Positions 51,897-60,407 of a DNA stretch of 64,000 nt are shown here, one piece after another. The stretch lies in contig NZ_JACVBX010000014.1 of the NCBI RefSeq assembly GCF_014852585.1, positions 62,001-126,000 on the forward strand. The letters are read 5' to 3'. The stretch comes from Pseudomonas sp. PDM18 (lineage in GTDB: Bacteria; Pseudomonadota; Gammaproteobacteria; Pseudomonadales; Pseudomonadaceae). The stretch's first letter is position 1; each line of letters begins with the position of its first letter. The translations under genes and the position numbers were made by a program. Under the pieces are notes generated by a model. That model saw only the letters and a list, made by a program, of their open reading frames with translations, searched no databases and was not told the origin of the DNA.

Positions 51897-53264
51897 ATGC
51901 AATTCGCCGATCGTCAGGAAGCCGAAGCCTTCCTCGCCGCCCATCCGGACGTGCGCAGCATCGAACTCTTCATCATCGACTCCAACGGCATCCCGCGCGG
52001 CAAGCTGCTGCACCGCGACGAGCTGCTGGCGATCTACGACAACGGCCGCCCGCTGCCCAGCTCGATACTCGCGCTGACCGTGCAGGGCGAAGACGTCGAA
52101 GGCACCGGGCTGGTCTGGGAAGTGGCCGACGCCGACTGCTGGACCTACCCCCTGCCCGGCAGCCTGACCCTGCAACCCTGGCGCGCCAACCCCACTGGCC
52201 AGCTGCAGGTGAGCATGCACCCGACCCAGGGTTTGCCCGCCACGCCTGCCGATCCACGCCAGGCACTGTCCCGCGTGGTCGACCGGCTGAAGGCCGACGG
52301 CTTCCACCCGGTGATGGCGGTGGAGCTGGAGTTCTACCTGCTGGACAAGCAGCGCGATGCCAACGGCCGTCCGCAGCCGGCGCTGCAGATGAACGGCATC
52401 CGCCCGGAAGCGCCGCAGGTCTACGGCGTCTATGAGCTGGAGCAGCTGCAGCCATTCCTGGACGACCTCTACGCCGCCTGCGAAGTCCAGGGCCTGCCGG
52501 TGCGCACGACGATCTCCGAGTACGCTCCGGGCCAGGTCGAGCTGACCCTGGAACATCGTTTCGACGTCATGCAGGCCATCGACGAAGGCGTGCGCTACAA
52601 GCGCCTGGTAAAGGGCGTGGCGAACAAGCACGGGCTGCAGGCCTGCTTCATGGCCAAGCCGTTCGGCGACTGCGCCGGCTCCGGCATGCACCTGCATGTC
52701 AGCCTGGCCGACGAGCAGGGCAACAACCTCTACGCCAGCGAAGACATTCACGGCACTCCACTGCTGCGCCACTCCATCGGCGGCATGATGGCGCGCCTGC
52801 TGGATTCCCTGGCGATCTTCTGCCCCAACGCCAACTCCTTCCGCCGATTCCAGGCCAACAGCTATGCGCCGCTGGCCAAGAGCTGGGGAGTGAACAACCG
52901 CACCGTGTCGTTCCGCGTACCTGGCGGTCCGGCGAAAAGCCGGCACATCGAGCACCGCATCTGCGGCGCCGACGCCAACCCGTACCTGGCGGCAGCGGCG
53001 ATCCTCGCGGCGATCCACGAAGGTATCCGCGAGCAGATCGATCCGGGCGCGCCCATCGTCGGCAACGGCTACGAGCAGGCCACCGAGTTCCTACCCACCG
53101 ACTGGCTTACCGCACTGCGCGCTCTGGAGGCTTCGACCTGGGCCCGCGAGGCGCTGGGCGAGGAATTCCTCAAGGTGTTCCTGGCGATCAAGTGGGAGGA
53201 GTACCGCCAGTTCATGGGCGAAGTCGGCGAGCAGGACTGGCGCTGGTATCTGCATCACGCGTGA
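51897..53264 (+). CDS. Glutamine synthetase family ligase (PuuA-like)
   Basis: A 455-residue member of the glutamine synthetase III-like/gamma-glutamylamide group. SIELFIIDSNGIPRGKLLHR is the N-terminal beta-grasp. MAVELEFYLLD, TISEYAPGQVELTLEH, GSGMHLHVSLAD and RVPGGPAKSRHIEHRICGAD carry the metal and nucleotide residues. Related enzymes glutamylate putrescine or ethanolamine. ACGAGG precedes the ATG. It lies 79 bp after the aminotransferase in one operon. Confidence 0.9.
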   Translation: MQFADRQEAEAFLAAHPDVRSIELFIIDSNGIPRGKLLHRDELLAIYDNGRPLPSSILALTVQGEDVEGTGLVWEVADADCWTYPLPGSLTLQPWRANPTGQLQVSMHPTQGLPATPADPRQALSRVVDRLKADGFHPVMAVELEFYLLDKQRDANGRPQPALQMNGIRPEAPQVYGVYELEQLQPFLDDLYAACEVQGLPVRTTISEYAPGQVELTLEHRFDVMQAIDEGVRYKRLVKGVANKHGLQACFMAKPFGDCAGSGMHLHVSLADEQGNNLYASEDIHGTPLLRHSIGGMMARLLDSLAIFCPNANSFRRFQANSYAPLAKSWGVNNRTVSFRVPGGPAKSRHIEHRICGADANPYLAAAAILAAIHEGIREQIDPGAPIVGNGYEQATEFLPTDWLTALRALEASTWAREALGEEFLKVFLAIKWEEYRQFMGEVGEQDWRWYLHHA

Positions 53265-53279
53265 TTCGTGCGGCAATAC

Positions 53280-53307
53280 GGCGGATAACCGCGAGCGGTT
53301 ATTCGCC
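53280..53307. repeat. GGCGGATAA-type hairpin
   Basis: GGCGGATAACCGC and GCGGTTATTCGCC arms after the ligase gene. Same family as 12055-12129. Confidence 0.65.
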
Positions 53308-53503
53308 GCCACCCCTCCCACGGTTCGCAGCCCCCACTGACACACGACAGCCTTACGAAAAATTTACCCTGTCAGACTGAAGAATCTGGTCTTTTCTTGG
53401 TCTGTAATTGCACGGGGCGCAGACGCGTCTCGTGGTCAAAGCGGCGCCGCCGGTACTGCCTGCCGGCCGCCGTCCTCTCTCAGGCAGGGAGAATCCGTAG
53501 ACA

Positions 53504-54262
53504 ATGAGCACTCCCGTCGTACTGATCACCGGCGCTGCCGGTGGCCTCGGAAAAGCCATCGCCAAACGTTTCGCCCAAAGCCACTGGCGCATCGCCGCAA
53601 CCGACGTGGACAAAGCCGGCCTGCATGCGCTCAACGCCCAGGTGCCGCTGGACGCCACCGCCGTAGGCGACCTGCGACGCGCCGACAACTGCCACAGCCT
53701 GATGTCCGACATCCTCGCCCGCACGGGCCGCCTCGACGCCCTGGTGAACGCTGCCGGCGTCTGGCGCGAAGGCCCGGTGGAGGACTTCAACGAAGACGAC
53801 TTCGACCTGGTGATGGGCGTGAACCTCAAGGCCGCGTTCTACATGTGCCAGGCGGCGACGCCTTACCTCAAGGAGAACCGCGGCTGCATCGTCAACATCT
53901 CCAGCGACTCCGGCCGTCAGGCCTATCGCGGCTCCGCAGCCTACTGCGCGAGCAAGGCGGCGCTGACCATGCTCACCCGAACCCTGGCACTGGAACTGGC
54001 CGAGTCCGGCGTGCGGGTCAACGCCATCTCGCCTGCCGACATCGCCACGCCGATGCTCGACTACCAGGCCGAACGCTATGGCCAGGGTAATCCGGCGGCA
54101 TACAAACTCGAACTGCTGAAGGACTATCCACAGGGCACGGTGGCGCGCTTCATCCGCCCGGAAGAAGTCGCCGAGCTGGTCTGGTACCTGTGCAAGCCGG
54201 AATCCGAAGCCATCACCGGCGCAGACCTGGCAATCGACTTCGGCCTCTCCGCCGGGCGCTGA
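53504..54262 (+). CDS. SDR family oxidoreductase B
   Basis: A 252-residue short-chain dehydrogenase. VVLITGAAGGLGKAIAKRFA is the cofactor loop, LVNAAGVW the NAG variant, IVNISSDSGRQAY the Ser segment and YCASKAALT the YxxxK pair. AGGGAGAA precedes the ATG. The 239-bp upstream gap holds the hairpin at 53280 and an AT-rich stretch (GAAAAATTTACC) that could be a promoter. It probably belongs to the same pathway as the ligase and SDR A. Confidence 0.92.
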   Translation: MSTPVVLITGAAGGLGKAIAKRFAQSHWRIAATDVDKAGLHALNAQVPLDATAVGDLRRADNCHSLMSDILARTGRLDALVNAAGVWREGPVEDFNEDDFDLVMGVNLKAAFYMCQAATPYLKENRGCIVNISSDSGRQAYRGSAAYCASKAALTMLTRTLALELAESGVRVNAISPADIATPMLDYQAERYGQGNPAAYKLELLKDYPQGTVARFIRPEEVAELVWYLCKPESEAITGADLAIDFGLSAGR

Positions 54263-54280
54263 GCCGGCAGGCGAATGGAC

Positions 54281-54305
54281 GGGCGGCCTTGGGTCGCCCA
54301 TTTTC
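54281..54305 (+). terminator. Terminator after SDR B
   Basis: GGGCGGCC, TTG loop, GGTCGCCC, then ATTTTCATTT. One G-T pair in the stem. Confidence 0.65.
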
Positions 54306-54464
54306 ATTTCGGGCGTTGATCGGACGACGGAAATACCATTGGTAAATGGCCCACTAGTGCCTGGCGCCAATCGGCGGTATAGAAAAAACTGTGTCGCCTG
54401 CCGCACTTTGGTTGTCCAGAGTTAGGCCCTTTCCTTTTCCCAAGACAATTCCGAAGAGAATTCC

Positions 54465-54944
54465 ATGGAACCTGGCAACCACCAGCTCAGCATGACCGTC
54501 CTGATGACCCCCGACATGGCCAACTTCTCCGGCAATGTCCACGGTGGCACCCTGCTCAAGTACCTCGACGAAGTCGCCTACGCCTGCGCCAGCCGCTACG
54601 CCGGCTACTACGTGGTAACCCTGTCGGTGGACCAGGTGATCTTCCGCGAACCGATCCATGTCGGCGAACTGGTCACCTTCCTCGCCTCGGTGAACTACAC
54701 CGGCCGCACCTCCATGGAGATCGGCGTGAAAGTGGTCACCGAGAACATCCGCGAAAAGTCGGTGCGTCACACCAACAGCTGCTTCTTCACCATGGTGGCG
54801 CTGGATGACGAGCGCAAACCGATCGTCGTGCCGCAGCTCGATCCGCAAACCAAGGACGAGAAACGCCGCTTCGCACAGGCACGACAGCGTCGGCAGATTC
54901 GCCAGGAGCTGGAACAGCGCTACAAAGAGCTTCGCGACGAATGA
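54465..54944 (+). CDS. Acyl-CoA thioesterase (hotdog fold)
   Basis: A 159-residue hotdog-fold thioesterase of the YciA/BFIT type. NFSGNVHGGTLLKYLDEVAY contains the catalytic Asp/Gly-rich helix. YAGYYVVTLSVDQVIFREPI and VNYTGRTSMEIGVKV follow. A basic C-terminal tail (KRRFAQARQRRQIRQELEQR) is unusual but common in Pseudomonas homologues. It hydrolyses acyl-CoAs in the cytoplasm. Confidence 0.9.
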   Translation: MEPGNHQLSMTVLMTPDMANFSGNVHGGTLLKYLDEVAYACASRYAGYYVVTLSVDQVIFREPIHVGELVTFLASVNYTGRTSMEIGVKVVTENIREKSVRHTNSCFFTMVALDDERKPIVVPQLDPQTKDEKRRFAQARQRRQIRQELEQRYKELRDE

Positions 54945-54952
54945 CGGACGTT

Positions 54953-54981
54953 CGCGACATTTCCTGAAAAGAAATGTCGCG
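54953..54981. repeat. Perfect 11-bp hairpin after the thioesterase
   Basis: CGCGACATTTC, CTGAAAA loop, GAAATGTCGCG. No T-run follows. It may be a 3' mRNA-stabilising hairpin or an operator in the leader of the next gene. Confidence 0.5.
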
Positions 54982-55153
54982 TGCCGTGGAAATTCCTTAA
55001 TGCGTCAACAGGTTACCCTTGCGTGAAAGCAAGGTAGGAATTGATTACTACGCCTAAACTTTTCACACGCGGGTTTGCCCCCGTGACCCACCGTCGAGCG
55101 ACCCGGTGCTGATGCGCAGTCCGGTCGCTCCCTGAGTGCCCGGAGCCCAGACC

Positions 55154-56857
55154 ATGCATCACACCCCGCTACTGACCACCCTAGCCGTAGGCTTCGTACT
55201 GGCCTTCGTCCTTGGCGCCCTGGCCAACCGCCTTCGCATCTCGCCGCTGGTGGGCTACCTGCTCGCCGGCGTGCTGGCCGGCCCCTTCACTCCCGGCTAT
55301 GTCGCCGACCAGGCGCTGTCCGTGGAGATCGCCGAACTGGGCGTGATCCTGCTGATGTTCGGCGTCGGCCTGCACTTCTCGCTGAAAGACCTGCTGTCGG
55401 TCAAAGCCATCGCCATCCCCGGCGCGGTGGTGCAGATCGGCGTTGCCACCCTGCTCGGGCTTGGTCTCGCCTGGATGATGGGCTGGAACTTCGGCGGCGG
55501 CCTGGTCTTCGGCCTCGCGCTGTCAGTGGCCAGTACCGTGGTACTGCTGCGCGCGCTGGAGCAGCGCCAGCTGATCGACACCAAGCGCGGACGCATCGCC
55601 ATCGGCTGGCTGATCGTCGAAGACCTCGCCATGGTCCTCACACTCGTGCTACTGCCGGCGCTGGCCGGCTCGCTGGGCGGCACCTCAGACGGTGGCGACG
55701 GCGGCCTGCTGATGCCGATCCTGCTGACCCTGGGCAAGGTCGCCGCCTTCGTCGCGGTGATGATCCTTGGGGGCCGCCGCTTTGTCCCCTGGGTACTGGA
55801 GCGCGTGGCCAAGACCGGCTCGCGCGAACTGTTCACCCTGGCCGTGCTGGCCATCGCCCTGGGCATCGCCTACGGCTCGGCGGTGATCTTCGGCGTGTCC
55901 TTCGCCCTCGGCGCCTTCTTCGCCGGGATGATCCTCAACGAGTCCGAGCTCAGCCACGAGGCCGCCGAGAACTCGCTGCCGCTGCGCGACGCCTTCGCCG
56001 TCCTGTTCTTCGTCTCCGTCGGCATGCTGTTCAACCCGGCCATCCTGATCCACGAGCCGCTGCCGGTGCTGGCGACCTTCCTGGTGATCGTCTTCGGCAA
56101 GTCGGTCGCGGCCTATGTCATCGTGCGGATGTTCGGCCACCCCAACAGCACCGCGCTGACCATCGCCGCAAGCCTGGCGCAGATCGGCGAGTTCTCCTTC
56201 ATCCTGGTCGGCCTGGGCGTGACCCTGAACCTGCTGCCCGAAGCCGGTCGTGACCTGGTACTGGCCGGCGCGATCCTGTCGATCCTGGTCAACCCGCTGC
56301 TGTTCATCGCCATCGACCGCCTGCAGGCGCGCCAGGCGCAGAAGGCCGAAGCCGAGCCCGGTGTCGTTCAGGTAGAAGCGCCGGACCTGCCGCCACCGGT
56401 GCTGGAGCAGAACCATGCGATCCTCATCGGCCACGGCCGCGTCGGCGCGCTGGTCAGCGAGCGCCTGCGCAAGGACAAGGTTCCGGTGGTGGTCATCGAG
56501 GACAAGCGCGAGAAGGCCGCCGAGCTGCGCGAGCACGGTCTCTGCGTAGTGGTCGGTAACGCCGCCAATCCCGAGGTGCTGAACCAGGCCAATATCACCT
56601 CGGCGCGCTGGCTGCTGATCGCCATCCCCAACGGCTTCGAGGCCGGGACGATTTCCAGCCACGCGCGAGCGATCAACCCGAACCTGGACATCATCGCTCG
56701 CGCCCACTTCGACGCCGAGGTGGATTACCTGGAGCAGAACGGTGCCAACCTGGTGATCATGGGCGAGCGGGAAATCGCCCGCGGCATGGTCGAGCGGGTC
56801 GAACGCGAGGAGGCCAGCGCGGCACCTGGCGACGACCACCTGCCGCAGTCGGCCTGA
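55154..56857 (+). CDS. ybaL: YbaL-like K+/H+ antiporter with TrkA-N domain
   Basis: A 567-residue CPA2 antiporter. The membrane domain (1-390) has LVGYLLAGVLAGPFTPGYVA, LGVILLMFGVGLHFSLKDLL, IGWLIVEDLAMVLTLVLLPA and LAQIGEFSFILVGLGVTLNL. A cytoplasmic TrkA-N/RCK domain follows with HAILIGHGRVGALVSERLRK as its nucleotide-binding loop. Such proteins move K+ or Na+ out and are gated by NAD(H) or glutathione-type ligands. The start at 55154 is favoured by the N-terminus MHHTPLLTTLA. Confidence 0.92.
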   Translation: MHHTPLLTTLAVGFVLAFVLGALANRLRISPLVGYLLAGVLAGPFTPGYVADQALSVEIAELGVILLMFGVGLHFSLKDLLSVKAIAIPGAVVQIGVATLLGLGLAWMMGWNFGGGLVFGLALSVASTVVLLRALEQRQLIDTKRGRIAIGWLIVEDLAMVLTLVLLPALAGSLGGTSDGGDGGLLMPILLTLGKVAAFVAVMILGGRRFVPWVLERVAKTGSRELFTLAVLAIALGIAYGSAVIFGVSFALGAFFAGMILNESELSHEAAENSLPLRDAFAVLFFVSVGMLFNPAILIHEPLPVLATFLVIVFGKSVAAYVIVRMFGHPNSTALTIAASLAQIGEFSFILVGLGVTLNLLPEAGRDLVLAGAILSILVNPLLFIAIDRLQARQAQKAEAEPGVVQVEAPDLPPPVLEQNHAILIGHGRVGALVSERLRKDKVPVVVIEDKREKAAELREHGLCVVVGNAANPEVLNQANITSARWLLIAIPNGFEAGTISSHARAINPNLDIIARAHFDAEVDYLEQNGANLVIMGEREIARGMVERVEREEASAAPGDDHLPQSA

Positions 56858-56861
56858 CGCC

Positions 56862-57446
56862 ATGCTGCGCCGGCTCTACGACTGGACCATGCGCCTGGCG
56901 GGGCATCCGCGGGCGGAGCTGGCGCTGGGCGGGGTGACCTTCGCCGAGAGTTCGTTCTTCCCCATTCCGCCGGACGCGCTGCTGGTGCCCATGGTCCTGG
57001 CCAACCGGGCCAAAGCCTGGCGCTATGCGGCGATCTGCATCGTCAGTTCGGTGCTCGGCGGCATCGCCGGCTACTTCATCGGCCTGCTGCTGTTCGAGAC
57101 GGTGGGCCAGGCGATCCTGGCCTTCTACGGCCTGCAGGAAAACTTCGCCGAGGTCGCCGACCGCTACAACGAACTGGGCTGGCTGATGGTCCTGCTGGGC
57201 GGCGGCTTCACACCGCTGCCTTACAAACTGATCACCCTGACCAGCGGGGTGACCCAACTGGACCTGGTGCTGTTCATCGCGCTAAGCGTGGTGGCGCGCA
57301 CCCTGCGCTTCGCGGCCACCTGCGCCCTGCTGTTCTGGGCAGGGCCCGCACTGCGCGAGGCCATCGAGAAACGCCTGGGCCTGGCGTTCGGCCTGCTCAC
57401 GGCGATGGTGGTCGGTGGGTTGCTGCTGGGCAAGTACATGCTCTGA
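56862..57446 (+). CDS. yqaA: YqaA/DedA-like membrane protein
   Basis: A 194-residue SNARE-associated/DedA-type protein with four or so membrane segments. Family words are GVTFAESSFFPIPPDALLVP, VLGGIAGYFIGLLLFETVGQ and LLGGGFTPLPYKLITLTSGV. DedA/YqaA proteins are lipid-scramblase-like membrane proteins. It starts 4 bp after ybaL, so the two are co-transcribed. Confidence 0.9.
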   Translation: MLRRLYDWTMRLAGHPRAELALGGVTFAESSFFPIPPDALLVPMVLANRAKAWRYAAICIVSSVLGGIAGYFIGLLLFETVGQAILAFYGLQENFAEVADRYNELGWLMVLLGGGFTPLPYKLITLTSGVTQLDLVLFIALSVVARTLRFAATCALLFWAGPALREAIEKRLGLAFGLLTAMVVGGLLLGKYML

Positions 57447-57458
57447 GGCAGGGCTCTT

Positions 57459-57538
57459 TGTAGGAGCGAGCTTGCTCGCGAACCGCCCAGCGCCAGAGCT
57501 GGCGGATAATCGGTTCGCGAGCAAGCTCGCTCCTACAG
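57459..57538. repeat. REP pair (BIME) between yqaA and pdxY
   Basis: TGTAGGAGCGAGCTTGCTCG with CGCGAACC on one side and GGTTCGCGAGCAAGCTCGCT with CCTACA on the other, around a short AGCGCCAGAGCTGGCG stem. It is a near-perfect inverted pair between convergent genes and probably terminates or insulates both transcripts. Confidence 0.85.
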
Positions 57539-57553
57539 TTCAGCCCTCTCGAA

Positions 57554-58423
57554 TCAGCCCAGCTTCACTGCCTCGAACTTCACCCGCGGGTGGGCGATGC
57601 GATCCTGGGCGCGCACCAGTTCCAACTCGTAGCTGCCGCAGGCCTGGGTTTCCAGCAGCACCTCATGCACGGCGGCGGCGCAGAATTCAAAGGCTGTGCG
57701 CAGGTCATCGCCCAGCAGCAGACGGGCGAGGAACAACCCGGAAGTCAGATCGCCCACGCCCACCGGCTGGCGCGGGAAGGCCAGCAGCGGGCGGCGCAGG
57801 TGCCAGGTCTCATCGAGAGTCACCAGCAGCATCTCGAAGGCGTCCGCCGGCTTGCCCGGGTAGTTCAGGTGCTTCACCAGAATCGCCTTCGGGCCTCGCA
57901 CCAGCAGGCCGCGGGCCATCGCCGCGCAGTCTTCCAGGGAAGTCGGCTGGCGGTCGCAGAAGCTGTCCAGCTCCAGTTGGTTCGGGCACAGGTAGTCGGC
58001 CACGGCGGCCGCTTCGTGGAGGAGGAATTCGCTGACTTCCGGAGCAACGATGCAGCCTTTCTCCGGATGGCCCATCACCGGGTCGCACAGGTACACCGCT
58101 CGCGGGTTAACCTCGCGGATACGCTTCACCACTTCGAGGATCGAGCGGCCCTGCGCCGCGCTGCCCAGGTAGCCCGAGAGCACCGCGTCGCAGTTGCCCA
58201 GCTCGCCGATGGCGGCGATGCCGTCCACCAGTGCGGGAATCTGCTCCGGCGGCAGCACCTGGCCCGTCCAGTGGCCATACTGGGTATGGTTGGAGAACTG
58301 CACGGTGTTCAGCGGCCAGACGTTCACCCCGATGCGTCGCATGGGGAACTCGGCGGCACTGTTGCCGGCGTGGCCGAAGACGACGTGGGACTGGATGGCG
58401 AGAACGTGGGGAGTGCGCGGCAT
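57554..58423 (-). CDS. pdxY: Pyridoxal kinase
   Basis: A 289-residue ribokinase-family enzyme that phosphorylates pyridoxal to [23 protein letters not shown] is the N-terminal PdxY signature; [20 protein letters not shown] is the substrate loop; [17 protein letters not shown] is the ATP region; and [17 protein letters not shown] holds the catalytic Asp (GD motif). Confidence 0.95.
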   Translation of the reverse strand: MPRTPHVLAIQSHVVFGHAGNSAAEFPMRRIGVNVWPLNTVQFSNHTQYGHWTGQVLPPEQIPALVDGIAAIGELGNCDAVLSGYLGSAAQGRSILEVVKRIREVNPRAVYLCDPVMGHPEKGCIVAPEVSEFLLHEAAAVADYLCPNQLELDSFCDRQPTSLEDCAAMARGLLVRGPKAILVKHLNYPGKPADAFEMLLVTLDETWHLRRPLLAFPRQPVGVGDLTSGLFLARLLLGDDLRTAFEFCAAAVHEVLLETQACGSYELELVRAQDRIAHPRVKFEAVKLG

Positions 58424-58543
58424 AACGGTGTCCTGCTACAGAATGGGGCAGTATGGGGCGCAATTCACAGGCTGTGAACATCCGGCTCTCGCCGCCCGAC
58501 GGCGGAGTGAGTAAGCTGGTGCGCCGATTCCGAGGAAGCTGAA

Positions 58544-59032
58544 GTGGACCTGGGCAATCTTTTCATCTTCATGCTGGTTGTCGCGGGCGCCGCCTGGTGG
58601 TGGCGTGCCCATGGCATCCGCGAACGTGCGCTGGTCCTGGCCAAGCAGCACTGCGCGCGAGAGGGCGTGGAGCTGCTCGATGACGCCATGGCGCTGCAGC
58701 GCTTCCGCTTCCAACGCGACGGCCGCGGCAACCTGCGCCTGGCCCGCGAATACGCTTTCGAGTTCACCGCCACCGGGCAGGAGCGCTACGCCGGCAGCAT
58801 CGCCATGTTCGGCCAGCACCTGGGCCGCGTCGAGCTGGCACCGTTCCGCATGGAGCCCGAGCAGCGCGCACCGGCGTCCCCGGTCGCCACCTTCCACCCC
58901 GCCGCCGCTCCGGTGGACGAGGAGATCATCGACGCGGTGTTCGACGACACGCCACCGCCGCGCCCCCGTGGCGAAGTGGTGCGCCTGGACGAATGGCGCC
59001 GCGCGCATCAGGGCAAGAAAGTCGGCGACTGA
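58544..59032 (+). CDS. DUF3301 membrane-anchored protein
   Basis: A 162-residue protein with a GTG start (CGAGGAAG upstream). One N-terminal membrane helix (LGNLFIFMLVVAGAAWWW) is followed by the DUF3301 core (ALVLAKQHCAREGVELLDDA, MALQRFRFQRDGRGNLRLAR, REYAFEFTATGQERYAGSIA). The rest is Pro-rich. Function unknown. Confidence 0.87.
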   Translation: MDLGNLFIFMLVVAGAAWWWRAHGIRERALVLAKQHCAREGVELLDDAMALQRFRFQRDGRGNLRLAREYAFEFTATGQERYAGSIAMFGQHLGRVELAPFRMEPEQRAPASPVATFHPAAAPVDEEIIDAVFDDTPPPRPRGEVVRLDEWRRAHQGKKVGD

Positions 59033-59038
59033 GCGCAA

Positions 59039-59428
59039 TCAGCTCGGTTCGTCTTCGGTCCGTTCACGTAGTTCGACGACTCGCGCCAGCACCTGGCGCA
59101 GCTGCGCATTCATCAGTGTGCCGACGGTCCGACCGAGGAACCAGCAACGCCAGCGATAAAGGAAGAATGCTCGACGCTGCTGATTGCGCCGGCACTTCTC
59201 GAACAGCCAGTCGGCATCGAAGCCGGTCCACTCTCCCGCGGTCGCCAGGGCATTCGGGTAGACCACCGGGACCACCTCCAGGCAATAGATGGCTTCCAGT
59301 TCGACCAGGGGGAAATCGCTGACCGCCAGCGTGCGGGCGATGTAGTTGATGTCTGCCTCGGTCGTCTCGGTGTCCAGCCACAGCTCGGACAACGCCAGCC
59401 AGACGGACTCGCGGGCCGGGTCGTTCAT
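59039..59428 (-). CDS. Conserved hypothetical protein
   Basis: A 129-residue protein beginning MNDPARESVWLALSELWLDT. It is helical and rich in Trp and Leu (NYIARTLAVSDFPLVELEAI, TGFDADWLFEKCRRNQQRRA). Homologues are annotated as hypothetical. Its ATG overlaps the hydrolase stop by 4 bp (ATGA), so it is translated with the hydrolase. Confidence 0.78.
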   Translation of the reverse strand: MNDPARESVWLALSELWLDTETTEADINYIARTLAVSDFPLVELEAIYCLEVVPVVYPNALATAGEWTGFDADWLFEKCRRNQQRRAFFLYRWRCWFLGRTVGTLMNAQLRQVLARVVELRERTEDEPS

Positions 59429-60303
59429 TCGTGGCTCAGCAGGAAGCGCGACACGCGCGCGGCGCTGTCCTCGGGGAATTCCTGCATGAAGCAGTGGCCG
59501 CCATCGACGCACTGGCCGCTCACCACCTTGTTCACTGCACACCAGCGCGCCACCGACTTGGGCACGAACGGGTAGGTACGCTCGCCAAACAGCACCTGGG
59601 TCGGCGTCGCCACCTTGGCCAGTGTCGGCCACAGGCGCTTGGGGAAGGAGCTGAAGATTTCCGCCTCGCGGCTGGGCCGGCATTTCAGCTCGACGCCCGC
59701 CTCGGTGCGCTTCAGCGCGTTCTCCACATAGGCCCATAGCGCTTCGTCGGTCCAGCCCTTGAAGATGCCGCGGCCGTGCAGGCCGGTGTAGGCCGCCTCG
59801 CGGTCCGGCCACTGGCTGCGCCGCGAGCGCGCCTTCTGCACCATGGTGCGGCGCTTGTGCAAGCCGAGCACTTCAGAGAGCGCCATCACGCCGATCATCG
59901 CCGGGGTGAACAACACCGGATCGAGCAGCACCGCGCGGCGGAACAGCTCGGGATGACGACCGAGGATCAGGCTGGTGAGCACGCCGCCAAAGCTGTGCCC
60001 GGCCGCGTAATGCGGCACGTCGCCGAACACTTTGCTGCCGGCCTGGAAGGCTTCCACCGCCATCTCGGCGTTGCGGTTCCAGCCGTGGAAACGTCCGCCG
60101 TGGTCACTGTCGCCATGGCCCTGCACGTCGCACAGCCAGAGGTCGAAATCCTGCGCCAGTACTTTCAGCATCGGCTCGTAGGCGCGGCCGCAGAAGCCGT
60201 TGCCATGCAGGAAGTGCAGCAGCGGCTTGCCGCTGGGCTCGCTGCGCCAGCCGCGCAGGGTGAAACCGGCGGACCCTTCGTGGGTCCAGGGCGACAACTG
60301 CAT
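59425..60303 (-). CDS. Alpha/beta hydrolase
   Basis: A 292-residue hydrolase. PLLHFLHGNGFCGRAYEPML is the oxyanion HGNG region, VQGHGDSDHGG the loop after strand 4, and YAAGHSFGGVLTSLIL the nucleophile elbow (GHSFGG). A late His in DGGHCFMQEFPEDSAARVS completes a likely Ser-Asp-His triad. Substrate unknown; esterase or lactonase activity is possible. Confidence 0.9.
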   Translation of the reverse strand: MQLSPWTHEGSAGFTLRGWRSEPSGKPLLHFLHGNGFCGRAYEPMLKVLAQDFDLWLCDVQGHGDSDHGGRFHGWNRNAEMAVEAFQAGSKVFGDVPHYAAGHSFGGVLTSLILGRHPELFRRAVLLDPVLFTPAMIGVMALSEVLGLHKRRTMVQKARSRRSQWPDREAAYTGLHGRGIFKGWTDEALWAYVENALKRTEAGVELKCRPSREAEIFSSFPKRLWPTLAKVATPTQVLFGERTYPFVPKSVARWCAVNKVVSGQCVDGGHCFMQEFPEDSAARVSRFLLSHE

Positions 60304-60407
60304 CGAAGCTCTCCATCGGGATGCCGGCAGTGTAGCGAGGCGGCGGGGCGCCGGACCAGCTCGCGGCCGTGCTATTGTCGCCAGCCGTTGGTCGAACCCC
60401 GTCGAAC

